DNA of 64,000 bases from Castanea sativa (Eukaryota > Streptophyta > Magnoliopsida > Fagales > Fagaceae), in the NCBI RefSeq assembly GCF_040712315.1, contig NC_134016.1:21620390-21684389 (forward strand), read 5' to 3'. Every line of letters starts with the position of its first letter. Within the stretch, counting starts at the first letter, position 1. Shown piece after piece: positions 13,379 to 24,994 of the stretch. The translations under genes and the position numbers were made by a program. Under the pieces are notes generated by a model. That model ran no database searches. It saw nothing but the letters and a program-made list of their open reading frames with translations, and had not been told where the DNA came from.

Positions 13379-13660
13379 AAAATTTAGGCGGATGACATGC
13401 GTTCAAACTTTATTAATTAATTGGACTCTTTTTTGGAAATCGAGTATAGTAAAATCGACTTCCAGTCAAAATCGCCAAAATCGAATTTAATATACTTGAC
13501 TTCCTATCGAAAATTAGCTCTCAAATGAATAAAAAAGGAAGTGGAGTATAGTAAACTCGATTTTGGCTGGAATTTTGGCTGAAAATCGATTTTGCTGTAC
13601 TCGATTTCCAAAAAACAGTCTAACTAACGCATGCTATCTGCCTAAAATTTTCTCAATATT
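13379..13660. mobile_element. Fold-back MITE with about 75-bp inverted ends
   Basis: The left end (TTTAGGCGGATGACATGCGTT, then TTTTTTGGAAATCGAGTA) matches the reverse complement of the right end (TTTTAGGCAGATAGCATGCG, then TTTTTTGGAAATCGAGTA). The inside repeats the GTATAGTAAA.TCGA motif in both orientations. No clear target duplication was found. Confidence 0.75.
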
Positions 13661-13738
13661 ATACTGTTTGCCAAATTTTGCCTCCAAGAAAAGCACATAA
13701 CCCACTGCCATCCTTTAAAACATACAATCCTCTACCCC

Positions 13739-14403
13739 AGGGGCGGAGCTAGGGGGGTCGAGAGGGGGCAACTGCCCCCCCCTGACTCTTCTAAAACTTT
13801 TTTAGCTATAAGCATATGAGAAAAGTTTGCCCCTCTGATTCATTAAGATGGAAAAAAAATAAAATCACTCAGTAAAACCAAAAACTGATAGTCTTACCCA
13901 AAAAAGCAAAAGAACATGATACCGTAACAAAGTGAACAAGAAGTTTCCTAACATGTCAAAGTTTTTTTTTTTTTTTTTGATCTGGATACACCAAAGTCAA
14001 CAAGTCAAAAGAACTTTTAGCTTTGGCTGATCCTATATTTTCACTGTCTCACTAATATACTTTCACAAACTCATAATACTTTGGCCTTTTATTTTTTATT
14101 TAATTTATTTACATGATAAGAAACACAATAATTTTCACAATATATTAAATTGTGTACGCAAACTAGTTTATCATCCCTCACACATCTCTCTTCAGGATCA
14201 TTTTTTTATGAAAAGAAGGAATGCATTTAAGAATACCAAACCGGTTTAGTGACATTGGAAAGAGAAAGGGGATCTCTTTTTTAAAAAAGAAAAAATCATG
14301 AAAATTACATTAGTTTACAATTGTCTATTTATTTTGTTATAAATATTTATTAATAATTTCAATTTAATTTTTCCCCCCTTAACTAAAATTCTGGCTCCGC
14401 CAT
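13739..14403. mobile_element. MULE-like non-autonomous element with 11-bp TSD
   Basis: The element starts AGGGGCGGAGCTAG and ends CTGGCTCCGCCAT, forming short inverted ends. It is bounded by a perfect 11-bp direct repeat TCCTCTACCCC at 13728-13738 and 14404-14414. Long 9-11 bp duplications are typical of Mutator-like transposition. The 665-bp interior has no coding capacity that I can recognise. Confidence 0.85.
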
Positions 14404-14656
14404 TCCTCTACCCCTACAAACCTACAGCCCTCTGTCTTTGAGCCTTATCTCTCCAAATAAGTACGGATTGCACCGGCAACATACACGTACTCAAGTAAAC
14501 TTATCTCTCTGTCAGAGTCTGCCAGAAGAAGAACATATTTCTTCCACTTTTGACCGCCGAACTTGCTTTTCTTTCCCACGCAAAAGCGTTTGGTGAACTA
14601 TAAGAGATAAGAGATGTGGCTGTGGGTTATGTGCTTTTCTTGTAAATTTAATTTAA

Positions 14657-14805
14657 ACCCATATAAGCCCAAAAAAAACAATGATGAGATACAGACAAAT
14701 CAAATGATGAGATGAAAGCTTTTCTTTTAAGCCCATATAAAACAATGATGAGATACAGATATAAAACAAATGATGAGATGAAACGGTGAATTTTGGGCAC
14801 AGATG
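14657..14805. repeat. Direct tandem duplication, 64-bp period
   Basis: ACAATGATGAGATACAGA occurs at 14678 and 14742. Both copies are preceded by CCCATATAA and followed by AAATGATGAGATGAAA. Confidence 0.8.
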
Positions 14806-14926
14806 GACTAAACCAAAAATTCACAGTAGGTAGAGGCATTCACTCTTTTTATATAGTTAGTAGATTAGTAGATATATAAAGTATGCTGGCAAGCTTCCAC
14901 GTGTCTTTTTTCAATCATGCATTAAT

Positions 14927-15270
14927 GGCCTGTTTGGATGTTTAAAAAATGAAGGAGGGAGAGGGGTTTGAAGGGGCTTCAACTACCTCCAACCTCCTCA
15001 TTTTTAATTCTCCAAAATTGGAGAGATTTGGAGGGAGAGTAGAGCACATAAAATTATTGATAAAGTAAATTACCTAATTTACCCTTATTATATTTATAAA
15101 ATTACAATGTTAAGAACAAAGGGAATGGCTAATTACTCCCTTCCCCCTTACTAATTATAAAACATCCAAACAAGGTGGAGGGTAATCATTCTCCTCTACT
15201 CTCCTCCCCACTACTCCCCTCCCCTCTACTCTCCTCTACCCTCCTCCCTCTCTAAACTCCCAAACAGGCT
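14927..15270. mobile_element. MITE with GGCCTGTTTGG ends
   Basis: The left end GGCCTGTTTGGATG pairs with the right end CCCAAACAGGCT. The inner arms are purine-rich on the left (GAAGGAGGGAGAGGGG) and pyrimidine-rich on the right (CTCCTCTACCCTCCTCCCTC), so it folds back over about 100 bp. The duplication is unclear (ATTAAT versus ATAAAT), so the superfamily is unassigned. Confidence 0.7.
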
Positions 15271-16305
15271 ATAAATGAAAGCAGTTGAGACTTGAGAGTA
15301 ATGACTAATGATGATGGCTTTTTAAGCTTGAATTTATAGGATGAGCACCCATTTCAAAGGGAATTTAAAATGGAGGGTTGGATTTTCTTTACAAACTCTA
15401 TCAACCCTAGTTATCTATGGTCAAACATGATTCTTAGCTAAATAATCATGTAATTTTATATGGTTTGACCAATCTCATATTGAATTGTAAATACAGTATT
15501 AAGTCTCCAAATCAATATTTGTGCCCCACATATGCTTTTTGTTTTTTGGTAGTTCCACATATGCCATTTCTAACTTTAGACAATGCATTGATTAATTTTA
15601 AAAATACATATTTTTAAGAGTCAAAATGGGATGTAGATAATGAGTCTTATCAAACGGGCCAGGTTGCGTAAATTCGAGTCTGACCCAATTGGGTACAAGT
15701 CCAAAAAGAGCTATAAAAAAAATAGTTGCAAAACCAATGACCTTTAATACGTTGTGTCAAGAGCACTAGTCCGTTGATGAAAAAAAATGGTATTTTACAC
15801 CCTAAAAATTTATTTTATCTATTTTACTATCTTATTTTACAACTTAATCTACATCTCAATTTTTATTTTTACATACAACTTAATAAATATATATATATAT
15901 ATAAAAAAAATACAAAACAAATACTGTAAAAAAAACTATTGATTTCTTTCTCATCTCTGTCTCTATCCTTAGCAACCAAACTCACACTGAATCACCAGCA
16001 CCACCAAACCAACCATCCAAAAACACCAAACCAACCAAACAACAACACCACTTCTTATCAAAAAAAAAAACAACACGGCTACCACCACCACCTTTAAAAC
16101 ACGATTGAAACACCAAACCAAACCTCAAACCCACCATTGGAACACCAAACAGAAATCCCAAATCTGAACCCACAGAACTCATCACAGACAAAATACCCAT
16201 CACCTGCAACCAATTTGGAATACCCTCCACCACCATAGCCTTGCTTGCAACTGATTCCATCCCAGCCCCAACCGATTCAACGCAAGCCCCAACTAATTCA
16301 ACCCT

Positions 16306-17030
16306 GTTGGAAAAATAGCATGGAGTGAATAAGAAATTGATATTTCTATGTTCACTTAAAGATTCTATTAAAAGTGGTAAAAATCATGAGTCCCACATAG
16401 AAAAGAAAAGAAATAATATATGAGTTTATATGCTCATGAGTTGGACATTGGGTTGGGCTTTTGGCATATGTAGACTAAGCCTACTTGTCCAAATAATAAT
16501 AGTTGATTATTTTAATTTTTGAGTCAATTAGTCTGTGCACAGCAATTATTACTGAAATAGAGTACCAGTTCAGTAACGTATAATTTTTACATTGTCCCTC
16601 ATTCATAAACACAACTTTTCAGAAAAAACTCTCCAAGTGAGAATTTTTGGTGCATTCATATTGTGTCAAAGAGAGTTCAAGAGACATTGAGTAGTTCGCA
16701 GAGCACGACCTTGTGTGCTTCGTTTTTGTGCTGTAGATCATTTTATCCTGAGAGGCAGACGACCGTGAGTCTCAAAGCACCACAGTGATTGTGTGAGGGG
16801 CGAAATCTACTTTAAGGAGATTGTGTCAAACACAAAACTTTATCTGATTTGTTCATCCCTCATGCATTTGATCTGTGAGTTTTTAATTATTTGCAGGTTT
16901 TTCTTTATATATACATTTAGTATTTGTTTATTACTGTTGTCTTGTACATCTATTTGTGTTATTGCTTTTTTCTTACATCTATTTATATATACATTTGCTT
17001 TTTTCACAAAAATAAATTGTTGAGATTATA
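16306..17030 (+). mobile_element. Probable solo LTR (Ty1/copia-like)
   Basis: The segment begins TGTTGGAAAAATAGCATGG, a typical copia LTR start, and interrupts a continuous CCAACTAATTCAACCC-type tract that resumes at about 17035. No coding domain is inside. The 3' end is eroded (GATTATAGCCAAAAA), so the limit is approximate and no TSD is claimed. Confidence 0.6.
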
Positions 17031-17076
17031 GCCAAAAAACCCAACCAATTCAACCCCAGCCCCAATCTGATCTACA

Positions 17077-17560
17077 TCACTCTCCACACCAAAACTGAAA
17101 CCCAAATGACCAAAGAGGAAGAGACGGAATTGAAACCCAAACCCGATCTCCACCGTGACCCATACTCAAACCTAATCTCCACCGTGATCCAAACTTGATC
17201 TCCACTGTGATCCAAACTTGATCTTCACCGTGAAATCCAGCCAACAACCAAACGAGCACCACTGAAACTCAACCTAGTAACCACCGAATTGCCACCCCTA
17301 AAATCAACCCACCATCATTGAAACCCATCACTAAAATCCATCATAGAGACCAGCCACCAAAACCCAATCACCGATTCAACTCCACCACCAAAACCCACCA
17401 TTGAAACCTAACCCAACAACCACCGAATCACCATCCTTAAAATCCAGCCACCACTGAAACCCACCATCTTCGAAACCCACATCACCAAAACCCACCATTA
17501 GCAAAACCCACTACCATTGAGACCCACCACCAGAACCCAGCCACCAATTCAGACAAGAAG
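17077..17560. repeat. AACCCACC/CACCAAAACCC-rich degenerate repeat
   Basis: Irregular repeats of motifs such as GAAACCCACCA, CACCAAAACCC and ATCTCCACCGTGATCC (several copies at 17145-17240). No gene is supported. Confidence 0.6.
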
Positions 17561-18272
17561 AAATAGATGAGAGTGAAACAAAGAGAATAGAGAGAAAAGG
17601 GTGAGAGGGAGAAGAAAGAGAGACAATGAAGACAAAGACTAGAGAGAAGAGGGTGAGTAAGAGGAGAGAGCAGTTTCTTTGTTCATAAAATTTTAAATTT
17701 TAAATTTACCTCCTATGAACAGTGAGGTACTTATTGCAGTTGATGAGTATAATTTTTTTGCATCTAGCAACCCGGTTGTGACATGCTTTTAATGGTTTGA
17801 GTTGTAAAATAGTAACTTGGAGGGTTTTACAACCAATGCTAGTGCTCTAATCTATTAACTTTGTTTCTCCAAAAAAAAAAAAAAATTAACTCTATTTTTT
17901 TCAAGTACAAAAAAAATGAATATTTTTTTATAAAAAATAATAATAAACTTCAATATATTCTTTTTGTCTTCCTTTTAATACAAATAAGAGAATAAAGAAA
18001 TGAAAACACTCAAAAAAAGAAGTTAAATAATACATACATTCTTAATTTTGCAATGTAAAGTACACTAGTCTAATAATTTCTCAAAATATTAAAAGAAAAA
18101 TGGAATGCCCTATACTAAATATTAACCTTAAGCACATCTATCACACTATGCAAAACATGAAATAATTTTTTTTTTTTTAAATAAAGCCTAAAATTCAAAT
18201 TTTATCCAAAAATATATAATCATAGTAAGATTATGCATGAATTGCGTAGAACAATGTTTGTTTAGCCCAAAT

Positions 18273-18789
18273 TAGGGATGGCAATTCGAGTTCACGTGTC
18301 AAGTTCGTGTCGTGTCAAATTCGACTATATAGGTCAACACTAACCCGACATATTTATTAAACAAGTCAAGATTCATCAACCTTAACACGACCCATTTATT
18401 AAACAGGTCAGTTGTGTTAACCCGTTTATCAGATTTTATCAAAATGAAAAAAAATAAAAAAAATATATATATATATATATCTTTAATATAAATCGCATCA
18501 CAAATAATCATTCAAAACTAAAACATATCCCAATATCACAAATAATCAATCACAATATGTTTAAAAAAAACCACAACAATTAATAAATTTATATACCTAA
18601 AGTTTGAAGAGTATATAGTAAAATGTCATTTAATTAAAATGGTCAAACGAGTTCTATATGTTGAACACTAACCTAACCTATTTATTAAACGGATCAATCA
18701 TGTCAATCCAAATATGACACAAACCTATTAACTATCAACCCATAACCTGCTAATTGCGGGTCGTATTGTGTCCAATTTTGCCACCCCTA
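18273..18789. mobile_element. hAT-like MITE with 8-bp TSD
   Basis: The left end TAGGGATGGCAA and right end TTGCCACCCCTA are inverted. Flanks GCCCAAAT (18265-18272) and GCCTAAAT (18790-18797) match in 7 of 8 positions, the duplication size of hAT elements. The interior of 517 bp has repeated TTTATTAAAC.GGTCA motifs and no transposase. Confidence 0.8.
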
Positions 18790-19593
18790 GCCTAAATAAT
18801 TAAAATAAAATTTATTTGAATTATTACTATATCTCATAGGAAATAATTAAACTACAAACATATTATACACATTTCACAAACAGCAACAAACAAAATGTCA
18901 TATTTAATATTTTTATAAATAATGATTTTTCATAATAAGAAATAAATATTTGGGAGTTTGAAACTTTAAAATAAACAAAGGCAAACTCATGCTAGAAAAT
19001 AAGATTTTTCTCCTTAAAAATAGGTTTAGACGCTTAACCTACTAGTTAATTAGTAATTATTAGATTAACCGGGGTATGGTAATGTGAGATTCTCTCAAGT
19101 TTATAGTAAATTTCACTAATTAAATTTATGATAAAATCTAAAAAAATATATGAAAAGAAGAAAAATCATGTCATCATGTTTGAGGAATAACTAATAATTT
19201 TCCAAGGTTAACATGACACAACATATCATTTTAGTTAAAAAAACTACAGTTTTCAATCTTCTCTCCGTGTTGGTTTTGGGTTTGTTGTAAGAAAATTGGG
19301 TCTAATTGGATCTTGACCCACCCAATGATGCTGGAGCTTAGTGTTGGTTGGATAGAGTTGGAGTTGGACTCTTTGTATGTTGCGTTTTCCTATCAATTTT
19401 AAACACCTTCTTATTTCCTAATGCTTATCGAATTTTATTTTATCTTTAAAAAATAAAAATAAAATAATAAAAAGAGAGAAAGAGAATCGATACCAAAGCC
19501 ATGCTATCTAATTTGTCTATGAGTTTCATTTCATTAATTAGTATTTACCTATTTTTTCTTTTAAGAAACAATATTTACCTTTACCTTAACATT

Positions 19594-19630
<37 letters not shown>

Positions 19631-19749
19631 TAAGTTTAAATTCTGTAAAGATTCTATTATAAAACCTTCTAAATTTACACTATCCATCAAAATATTGCCA
19701 ATGCAACATGATAGTTTTTCTAAATAAATACAAGTATAATACCACTGCT

Positions 19750-19900
19750 CCCCCATGATGCGGTGGTCACTCTGCAAGTATAAATACTTGTGAGGTATGA
19801 GGAGCAAAGGTTAGGGTTCGAGTCTCCAAGAGAGAGTTTCACACACATATACACTTAGATTAGGCTAGAGTATAAATTCTATCTTGTATAAAAAAAATAT
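19750..19900 (+). mobile_element. tRNA-derived SINE
   Basis: A pol III A-box-like segment (GATGCGGTGGTCACTC, about 19756-19771) is followed by a B box (GGGTTCGAGTC, 19814-19824) and an AT-rich tail. The order and spacing fit plant Au-like SINEs. The tail has been duplicated (next feature). Confidence 0.7.
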
Positions 19901-19994
19901 ATACAATTATAATAAATACTCATTAATAACAATCATAATCTTGTATAAAAAAAAATATACAATTATAATAAATACCTATTAATAACAATCATAA
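19881..19994. repeat. 57-bp tandem duplication in SINE tail
   Basis: ATCTTGTATAAAAAAA ... AACAATCATA occurs from 19881 and again from 19938 with few differences. Confidence 0.8.
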
Positions 19995-20194
19995 TTACCA
20001 AACTATTGGCAGTAATATTTCTATATATAAATATCTATTAGTAATTACCAAAATTATCAAATTTTAAATTTAGAGTAAAAAAAAGTAAAATATCATTTTC
20101 ATCCCTAAACTTTCACGAAAGTTATTTTTCGTCACTAAACTCTCAAAAGCTCATTTTTCGTCCTTAAATTTGCAAAATATCTTGTTTTTCGTCA

Positions 20195-20532
20195 TCTATA
20201 CTATTATTTAAGGGGCTTCCCCTATTTGAATTCCTTATTTTTTTAATTCAAAAATGTTCATACATCCTTATGTTTAAGTAAAGACAAAACTAAAGGACAA
20301 TTTGGTAATGTTTAAGTAAAGACAAAACTAAAGGACAATTTGGTAAAAATGCAACTTTAACTTCCACTCAAACATTGCCTAAAAAATAGGACTACTCTCT
20401 TATTAATTTTTAAATTGATTTATTCACTTATAAATTAGATTTTCAAAATAAAAATTATATATATATAATTAAAAATACATTTTTTTTCTACAAAATAAGA
20501 CCACTTAAAAGCATCATCTTGTGCGAGGCTAG
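20195..20532 (+). mobile_element. Non-autonomous Helitron, copy 1
   Basis: It starts TCTATACTATTATTTAA directly after an A (20194), ends GAGGCTAG, and is followed by T (20533), as expected for Helitron insertion between A and T. It is clearly the same family as 28925-29252. Its 3' hairpin is mostly deleted (GCATCATCTTGTGCGAGG remains), so this copy would be a poor transposition substrate. Confidence 0.8.
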
Positions 20533-21433
20533 TTTTGTTTATGTTCGTTAGTTTATGACTTATGTGGCCTAATTAATTGTTGACATGTATTTGACTTGGA
20601 CTAAACTATTTTAGGTTTTTATTTAAAGTACAAAAATACCCCTCTCCCTCTCTTGACATAATCTGAGAAATTCTATTCCCAAACTGAGACCCCAGCCCAA
20701 TTGTTAAACCCATCGGCAACCCCAATTGTTACCGGCGACCCAATCACACCACCACTCTCCACAACCAGCCATGCTCACAAACCCACCACCCTACCAAAAA
20801 ACCCAAACAAAATTCAAACAACGACCAATCCTTTTTAATCGCAGCCGTTCTTTTAAACTCCTCTGCCTTATCCTTGTTCCATCTACACCGTCCATTTGCT
20901 CTCTTAGAAAACACAGTCTTTCTCGTCTCTCTTTCTCTCACCACCGATTCTTGCAATATCACACCGATTTGACTCATTTTCCTGCAAACCTAGAAGCGAA
21001 AAAACAAATACAAACACATGAAAGGTGGACTTGTCCATGTAAATCCCGTGAGTTTTCTTAAAGTACCAGCAAGAAACATTAAAACAGAGAAGCGAAAGTG
21101 ACAAAACATGGTTTGTTGTGTTTGTTTCTAGCAGAAGGTTTGGCCGTTGTTTGGATTTATGGGTTTAGGATTTTTGGTTGGGTGGTGGGTTTGTGAGTGT
21201 GGTTGGTTGTGGAGAGATGGTGCGATTGTTGCCGGTGACAGTTGGGGTCGTTGATGGGTTTGACAGTTGGGCTGGAGATTCAGTTTGGGTATAGAATTTC
21301 TATCATGTTGTGTCGAGAGATGGAGTGAGGGGTATTTTTGTACTTTTCAAAAAATGGTTTTAATGAGTGAATCATTGTGATACCACATCAATACTCCATT
21401 AGATCACATAGAACATAAGTTAACAGATATTAA

Positions 21434-22177
21434 GGGTCCGTCCGATTGGGTGGAAAATATGGAGGATGGAAAATAGAGGAAGGAAACTATGGTGAAAAAT
21501 ACTGTTTTTCACTGTTTGTTTGGAGAAGAAAAATAGGAAAGAGAAAAAACTGGAGAGAAAATTTTCTCTCTAGCCCCACTTTTTTTTTTTTCCTTCCAAA
21601 TCGGAAGGAAAATCTGCAGAGAAAAGTGTTATGGTAGCACTTTTACAAAAATACCATCTTCCCACCTATTTTTTTTTCAACGATTTTTTTTTTCATCTTG
21701 ACCTGAAACAACGTTTTCTTCTCCTTTATTTTTTTTCAATGTGACTTGATCTTCAATGTTTGGTTTTTTTTTTTTGGTTCAACGTTACTTGAACTCTCTT
21801 CTTTTTTCTTTTTTTCTTTTTTTCACGTGACCTGAATGTTTTTTTTTTCAACGTGACCTAATCTAATTTTTACATTATAATAAAAAAAAAAAATTATATA
21901 TATGATGTAATAAATTTTATATTATGTAATGAGTACAAATAAATCTATTTTTTACATATTATGTAACAATGGTATAATAGTCAATTTATATAAATTACAT
22001 TTTTCATCCTTACATTTTTCTCTCCAACCGAACAAAAGAGTTTTCCACCCCCCCACTTTCCATCCCTCCAACCGAACACACAAGAGGGAAAACTAAATAT
22101 TTTCCATCCTCCTATTTTTCCATCCTTCCACAATTTTTTATCCTCCCACTTTTCCACTCCTCCAATCGAATGGACCC
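21434..22177. mobile_element. Tourist-like MITE nested in the fold-back element
   Basis: Ends GGGTCCGTCCGATTGG and CCAATCGAATGGACCC are inverted, and TAA occurs on both sides (21431-21433, 22178-22180), the TWA duplication of PIF/Harbinger elements. The interior is homopolymer-rich and non-coding, 744 bp. Confidence 0.75.
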
Positions 22178-22377
22178 TAATACGCAGACGAAAAGAAAAA
22201 TGTTTTGCAAAGTTTAAGGACAAAAAATGAAAATTTTAAAATTTAGGGACGAAAAACTAACTTTTGTAAAAGTTTAGGGATGAAAATGATATTTTACCCT
22301 AAAAAAAATCAGAGAATTTTCTATTTTGTTGAACTTTCTCATGCATTGCATTTTATACAAGTTACTAACTAGTTATC

Positions 22378-22782
22378 AAATTGCAAATACACCCTTACAT
22401 TTTGAGGAAATTTTGATTTTTCTTCCTAAATTTTGAAAATTTTGATCCACTCCGTCAACATTAAGTATTGTTTGGATTTGCTCCATTTTGTCGATGTGCC
22501 ATGCCTAGTTGTCCATTAAGTGCTAGATTTGTACCTTAATGACACCCTCTATGTTTGTATTTGTTTTGGTTCTACATTCTATACCCTCTATGTTTATGAT
22601 TTTTTTTTTTTTTGGGCACTCTTTATGTTTGGGGTTATTTTGATTAATTTGGCACTTAAGAGATAGTTGTACATAGCACATTGCCAGAATTGAACTACCG
22701 TTAGTGGAATGAATCAAAATTTTGAAACACTAGGGGCAAAATCAAAATTACCCCAAACTTTAGGAGGTGTATTTGTAATTTA
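22378..22782. mobile_element. Fold-back element, about 70-bp inverted ends
   Basis: The left end AAATTGCAAATACACCC ... AATTTTGATTTTTC matches the reverse complement of the right end (AAATTACAAATACACCTCC ... AATTTTGATTTTGC). No transposase and no defined duplication. Confidence 0.65.
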
Positions 22783-23145
22783 GTCTTTAAAAAATTTGGG
22801 TTTTGTAATTTATTTACTCCCTCTATCCTAAATTGTTTGGCCTACTAAAAAAAATAAACTCAATTATTTAGGAGAACATCATTAAATGTATTATCTTTAT
22901 AAAAAAAAAAGTTATAAGTTTCCTAAATTACCCTTAAATAAATTTATAAATAATTTAAATAATTGTGCATATAAAAAATAAAAAAGTTTTACCTTATTTA
23001 ATTTTTAAAGTAATTGTAGATTACAAACTCTATTGGTGTACTACTTCTACAATTACGAACTCTATTGGATGTAGATTACAAACTTATCTTCAAATTTAAA
23101 TTCTATAGTAGCCAAGGCTCATTCAAATTCAATTTTTATATTTAA

Positions 23146-23390
23146 GGGTCCGTTTGGATAAAACTTATTACTGAAAACTGAAAACACTGTAGCAAAATAA
23201 ATTTTAAATGTGTGAATAGTATTGTGAGACCTATTTTTAATAAAAAAAGTTGCTGAAAAAGTGCATGAACAGTGCGCGCAAAGTACGCGCACTGCAAGTT
23301 TTGTCTCCTGCAGCAGGAACGGAAAAAAGAAGAAGGAGAAAACACAAATAAGCAAAACGCAGCCACAATAATTCGTATCCAAACAGATAC
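23146..23390. mobile_element. Tourist-like MITE A
   Basis: Ends GGGTCCGTTTGGATA and TATCCAAACAGATAC are inverted and flanked by TAA (23143-23145; 23391-23393). The inside contains GAAAACTGAAAACACTGTAGC, also found in MITE B 340 bp downstream, so they are one family. Confidence 0.85.
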
Positions 23391-23482
23391 TAAATCAAAT
23401 TTTAATACAAGTATTGATAATTTAAGGGTCATAATGGGAATGTTAATAAAATAATAGGGTTTGACTTTTCAAATAAGATTTA

Positions 23483-23772
23483 GGTTCTGTTTGGATAGAA
23501 CTTATTGCTGAAAACTGAAAATACTGTAGCAAAATAATTTTTAAATGGGTGAATAGTATTGTGGGACCCATTTTTAATATATATATTTTTTCTAAAAAAG
23601 TGTTTGTGGGTCTCATGAACAGTGCGTGAATAGTACCTCTGGTCTCCCACACAGTAACTCCATGTGCATGAACAGTACCCGTTACTATTCACGCGCTGGA
23701 GGAAAAAAAAAAAAAAACTGAAAACGTAGCAGACTTAAAACGCAGCAGTAAAATGTGGATCCAAACACATTC
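23483..23772. mobile_element. Tourist-like MITE B
   Basis: It is flanked by TTA (23480-23482; 23773-23775). Ends are GGTTCTGTTTGGATAG and GATCCAAACACATTC. It shares GTGAATAGTATTGTG and the GAACAGT/ACTGTTC-type core with MITE A. Confidence 0.85.
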
Positions 23773-24127
23773 TTAATTTTGAAATATCTCAAAATGGAAT
23801 AGAGGCCAAACAATTTGGAACAGAGTAAGTATTTATTTATATAGAGTTTAATATCATAGTGTAAATTGATTAGGATTATACTCGTTAACAAATACTAAAT
23901 TGTAACATGTGCTTACACACAAATGCATTCAACAATAGCAATGAACTGATGATGAGGTGGTCTTACCTATGTTAATGAAGTGATCATCTAGACTTTTACC
24001 GTAAGTATTATAACTAGATCACTAGGCCCATGTTGGAAAACCCCTTTAGACCATTTTGTTGATTCCTCCTAAGCCATTACCTGCAAGTACGCATAAAACT
24101 CAAGTTATGATTTTGATTAAAAGTAAT

Positions 24128-24556
24128 TAACTTTAACATGAAAAGTGTATGAATATCATCAACACCACAAAATTTACTTCCAACTTGACGAGGGAAAATG
24201 AACTTTAAGTTGAAAAGTATTTCAATATCATTAACTACACAAAACCCACTTACAATTTAATGGGGAGAAAAAAAATGTTACAAACTTGAAAAGTGTTTAA
24301 ATATTATCAACTACACAAAACTCAGTTACAATTTGATGAAAGAAATTAACTTCAACATGAAAAATGTTTCAATATCATCGACAACACAAAACCCACTTCA
24401 AAATTTCAATGAAAACAATCATAAACTTTAAGTTGAAAAATGTTTCTATTATCAACTAAAAATAAATAAATCCACTTATAATTTGATAAAAAGAAGTAAA
24501 TTTGTATAAATCGAAAAGTGTTTGAATATCATTAACTACATAAAACTCACTTAAAA
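24128..24556. repeat. Degenerate minisatellite, six units of about 75 bp
   Basis: Units begin near 24128, 24200, 24277, 24348, 24422 and 24504 and share ACTTTAA.(A/T)TGAAAAGTGT, AATATCAT.AACTACACAAA and ACCCACTTACAATTTGATG. Divergence between units is considerable. It ends about 0.45 kb before the probable transcription start of the SWIB-Plus3-GYF gene. Confidence 0.8.
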
Positions 24557-24994
24557 TAGCTGGCCGTGGACTCCTTTAGTTCCAGCGTCAAAATTAAGAA
24601 AATTAATTTAACCCAAAATAGAAAACCTCTACAAATAAGCATGGAGAAAGAAAAAAAAAGCAAAAAAATAAAAAATAATAAAAATAAAAATATCAATTGG
24701 TTTGAGAGAAAGAAGCCGGAGGGTTTTTACTGTAGCCGGGGGTTTTTACTGTAACTAATGTAAATGCTCTTTAAGCAATAAAGTTTTATTTTATTTTATA
24801 TTTTATATTATTTAAAATAATAATAAGTATTCCAAGATTCCGAGAATATGAAAATGGAACCATAAGTTAAATGATATTTTATTCCAAACTCTATTACCAC
24901 GCACCAAACGTGACCTTACAATTTACGATGTCTGTAAAACAAAAATCCAAAAGGAAAAAGAAAATGGAATCCGTAACGTAAATTCTTTGGGTTT

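Larger units (their letters stand above)
15761..17847. mobile_element. TIR element with GAGCACTAG ends, host to a nested LTR
   Basis: GAGCACTAG (15761-15769) and CTAGTGCTC (17839-17847) are perfect 9-bp inverted ends, followed by imperfectly matching sub-terminal sequence (TTTTACACCCT versus AGGGTTTTACA). The interior is a CCAACC/AACCCACC-rich stretch of about 1.3 kb that is interrupted by an LTR-like insertion. No transposase was seen. The open frame 15982-16260 on the minus strand is compositional. No target duplication was found. Confidence 0.55.
20083..22297. mobile_element. Fold-back MULE-like element with about 0.4-kb inverted arms
   Basis: The outer arm 20083-20194 (AGTAAAATATCATTTTCATC, CTTTCACGAAAGTTATTTTT) is the reverse complement of 22183-22297. 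The inner arm 20533-20830 (GTACAAAAATACCCCTC; TCTCCACAACCAGCCA) is the reverse complement of about 21137-21433. Each arm holds a later insertion: a small Helitron in the left and a Tourist-like MITE in the right. Removing both restores two continuous arms of about 0.4 kb. The 111-residue open frame at 20726-21061 is a by-product of the arm and loop. No TSD was settled. Confidence 0.75.

Noticed and set aside
20726..21061. 111-residue plus-strand open frame
   Set aside because: It lies across the arm and loop of the fold-back element, is rich in His/Pro/Ser from biased composition, and matches no domain.
24128..24556. CRISPR-like array
   Set aside because: Units are contiguous and diverged with no constant repeat plus unique spacer pattern, and the genome is plant nuclear.
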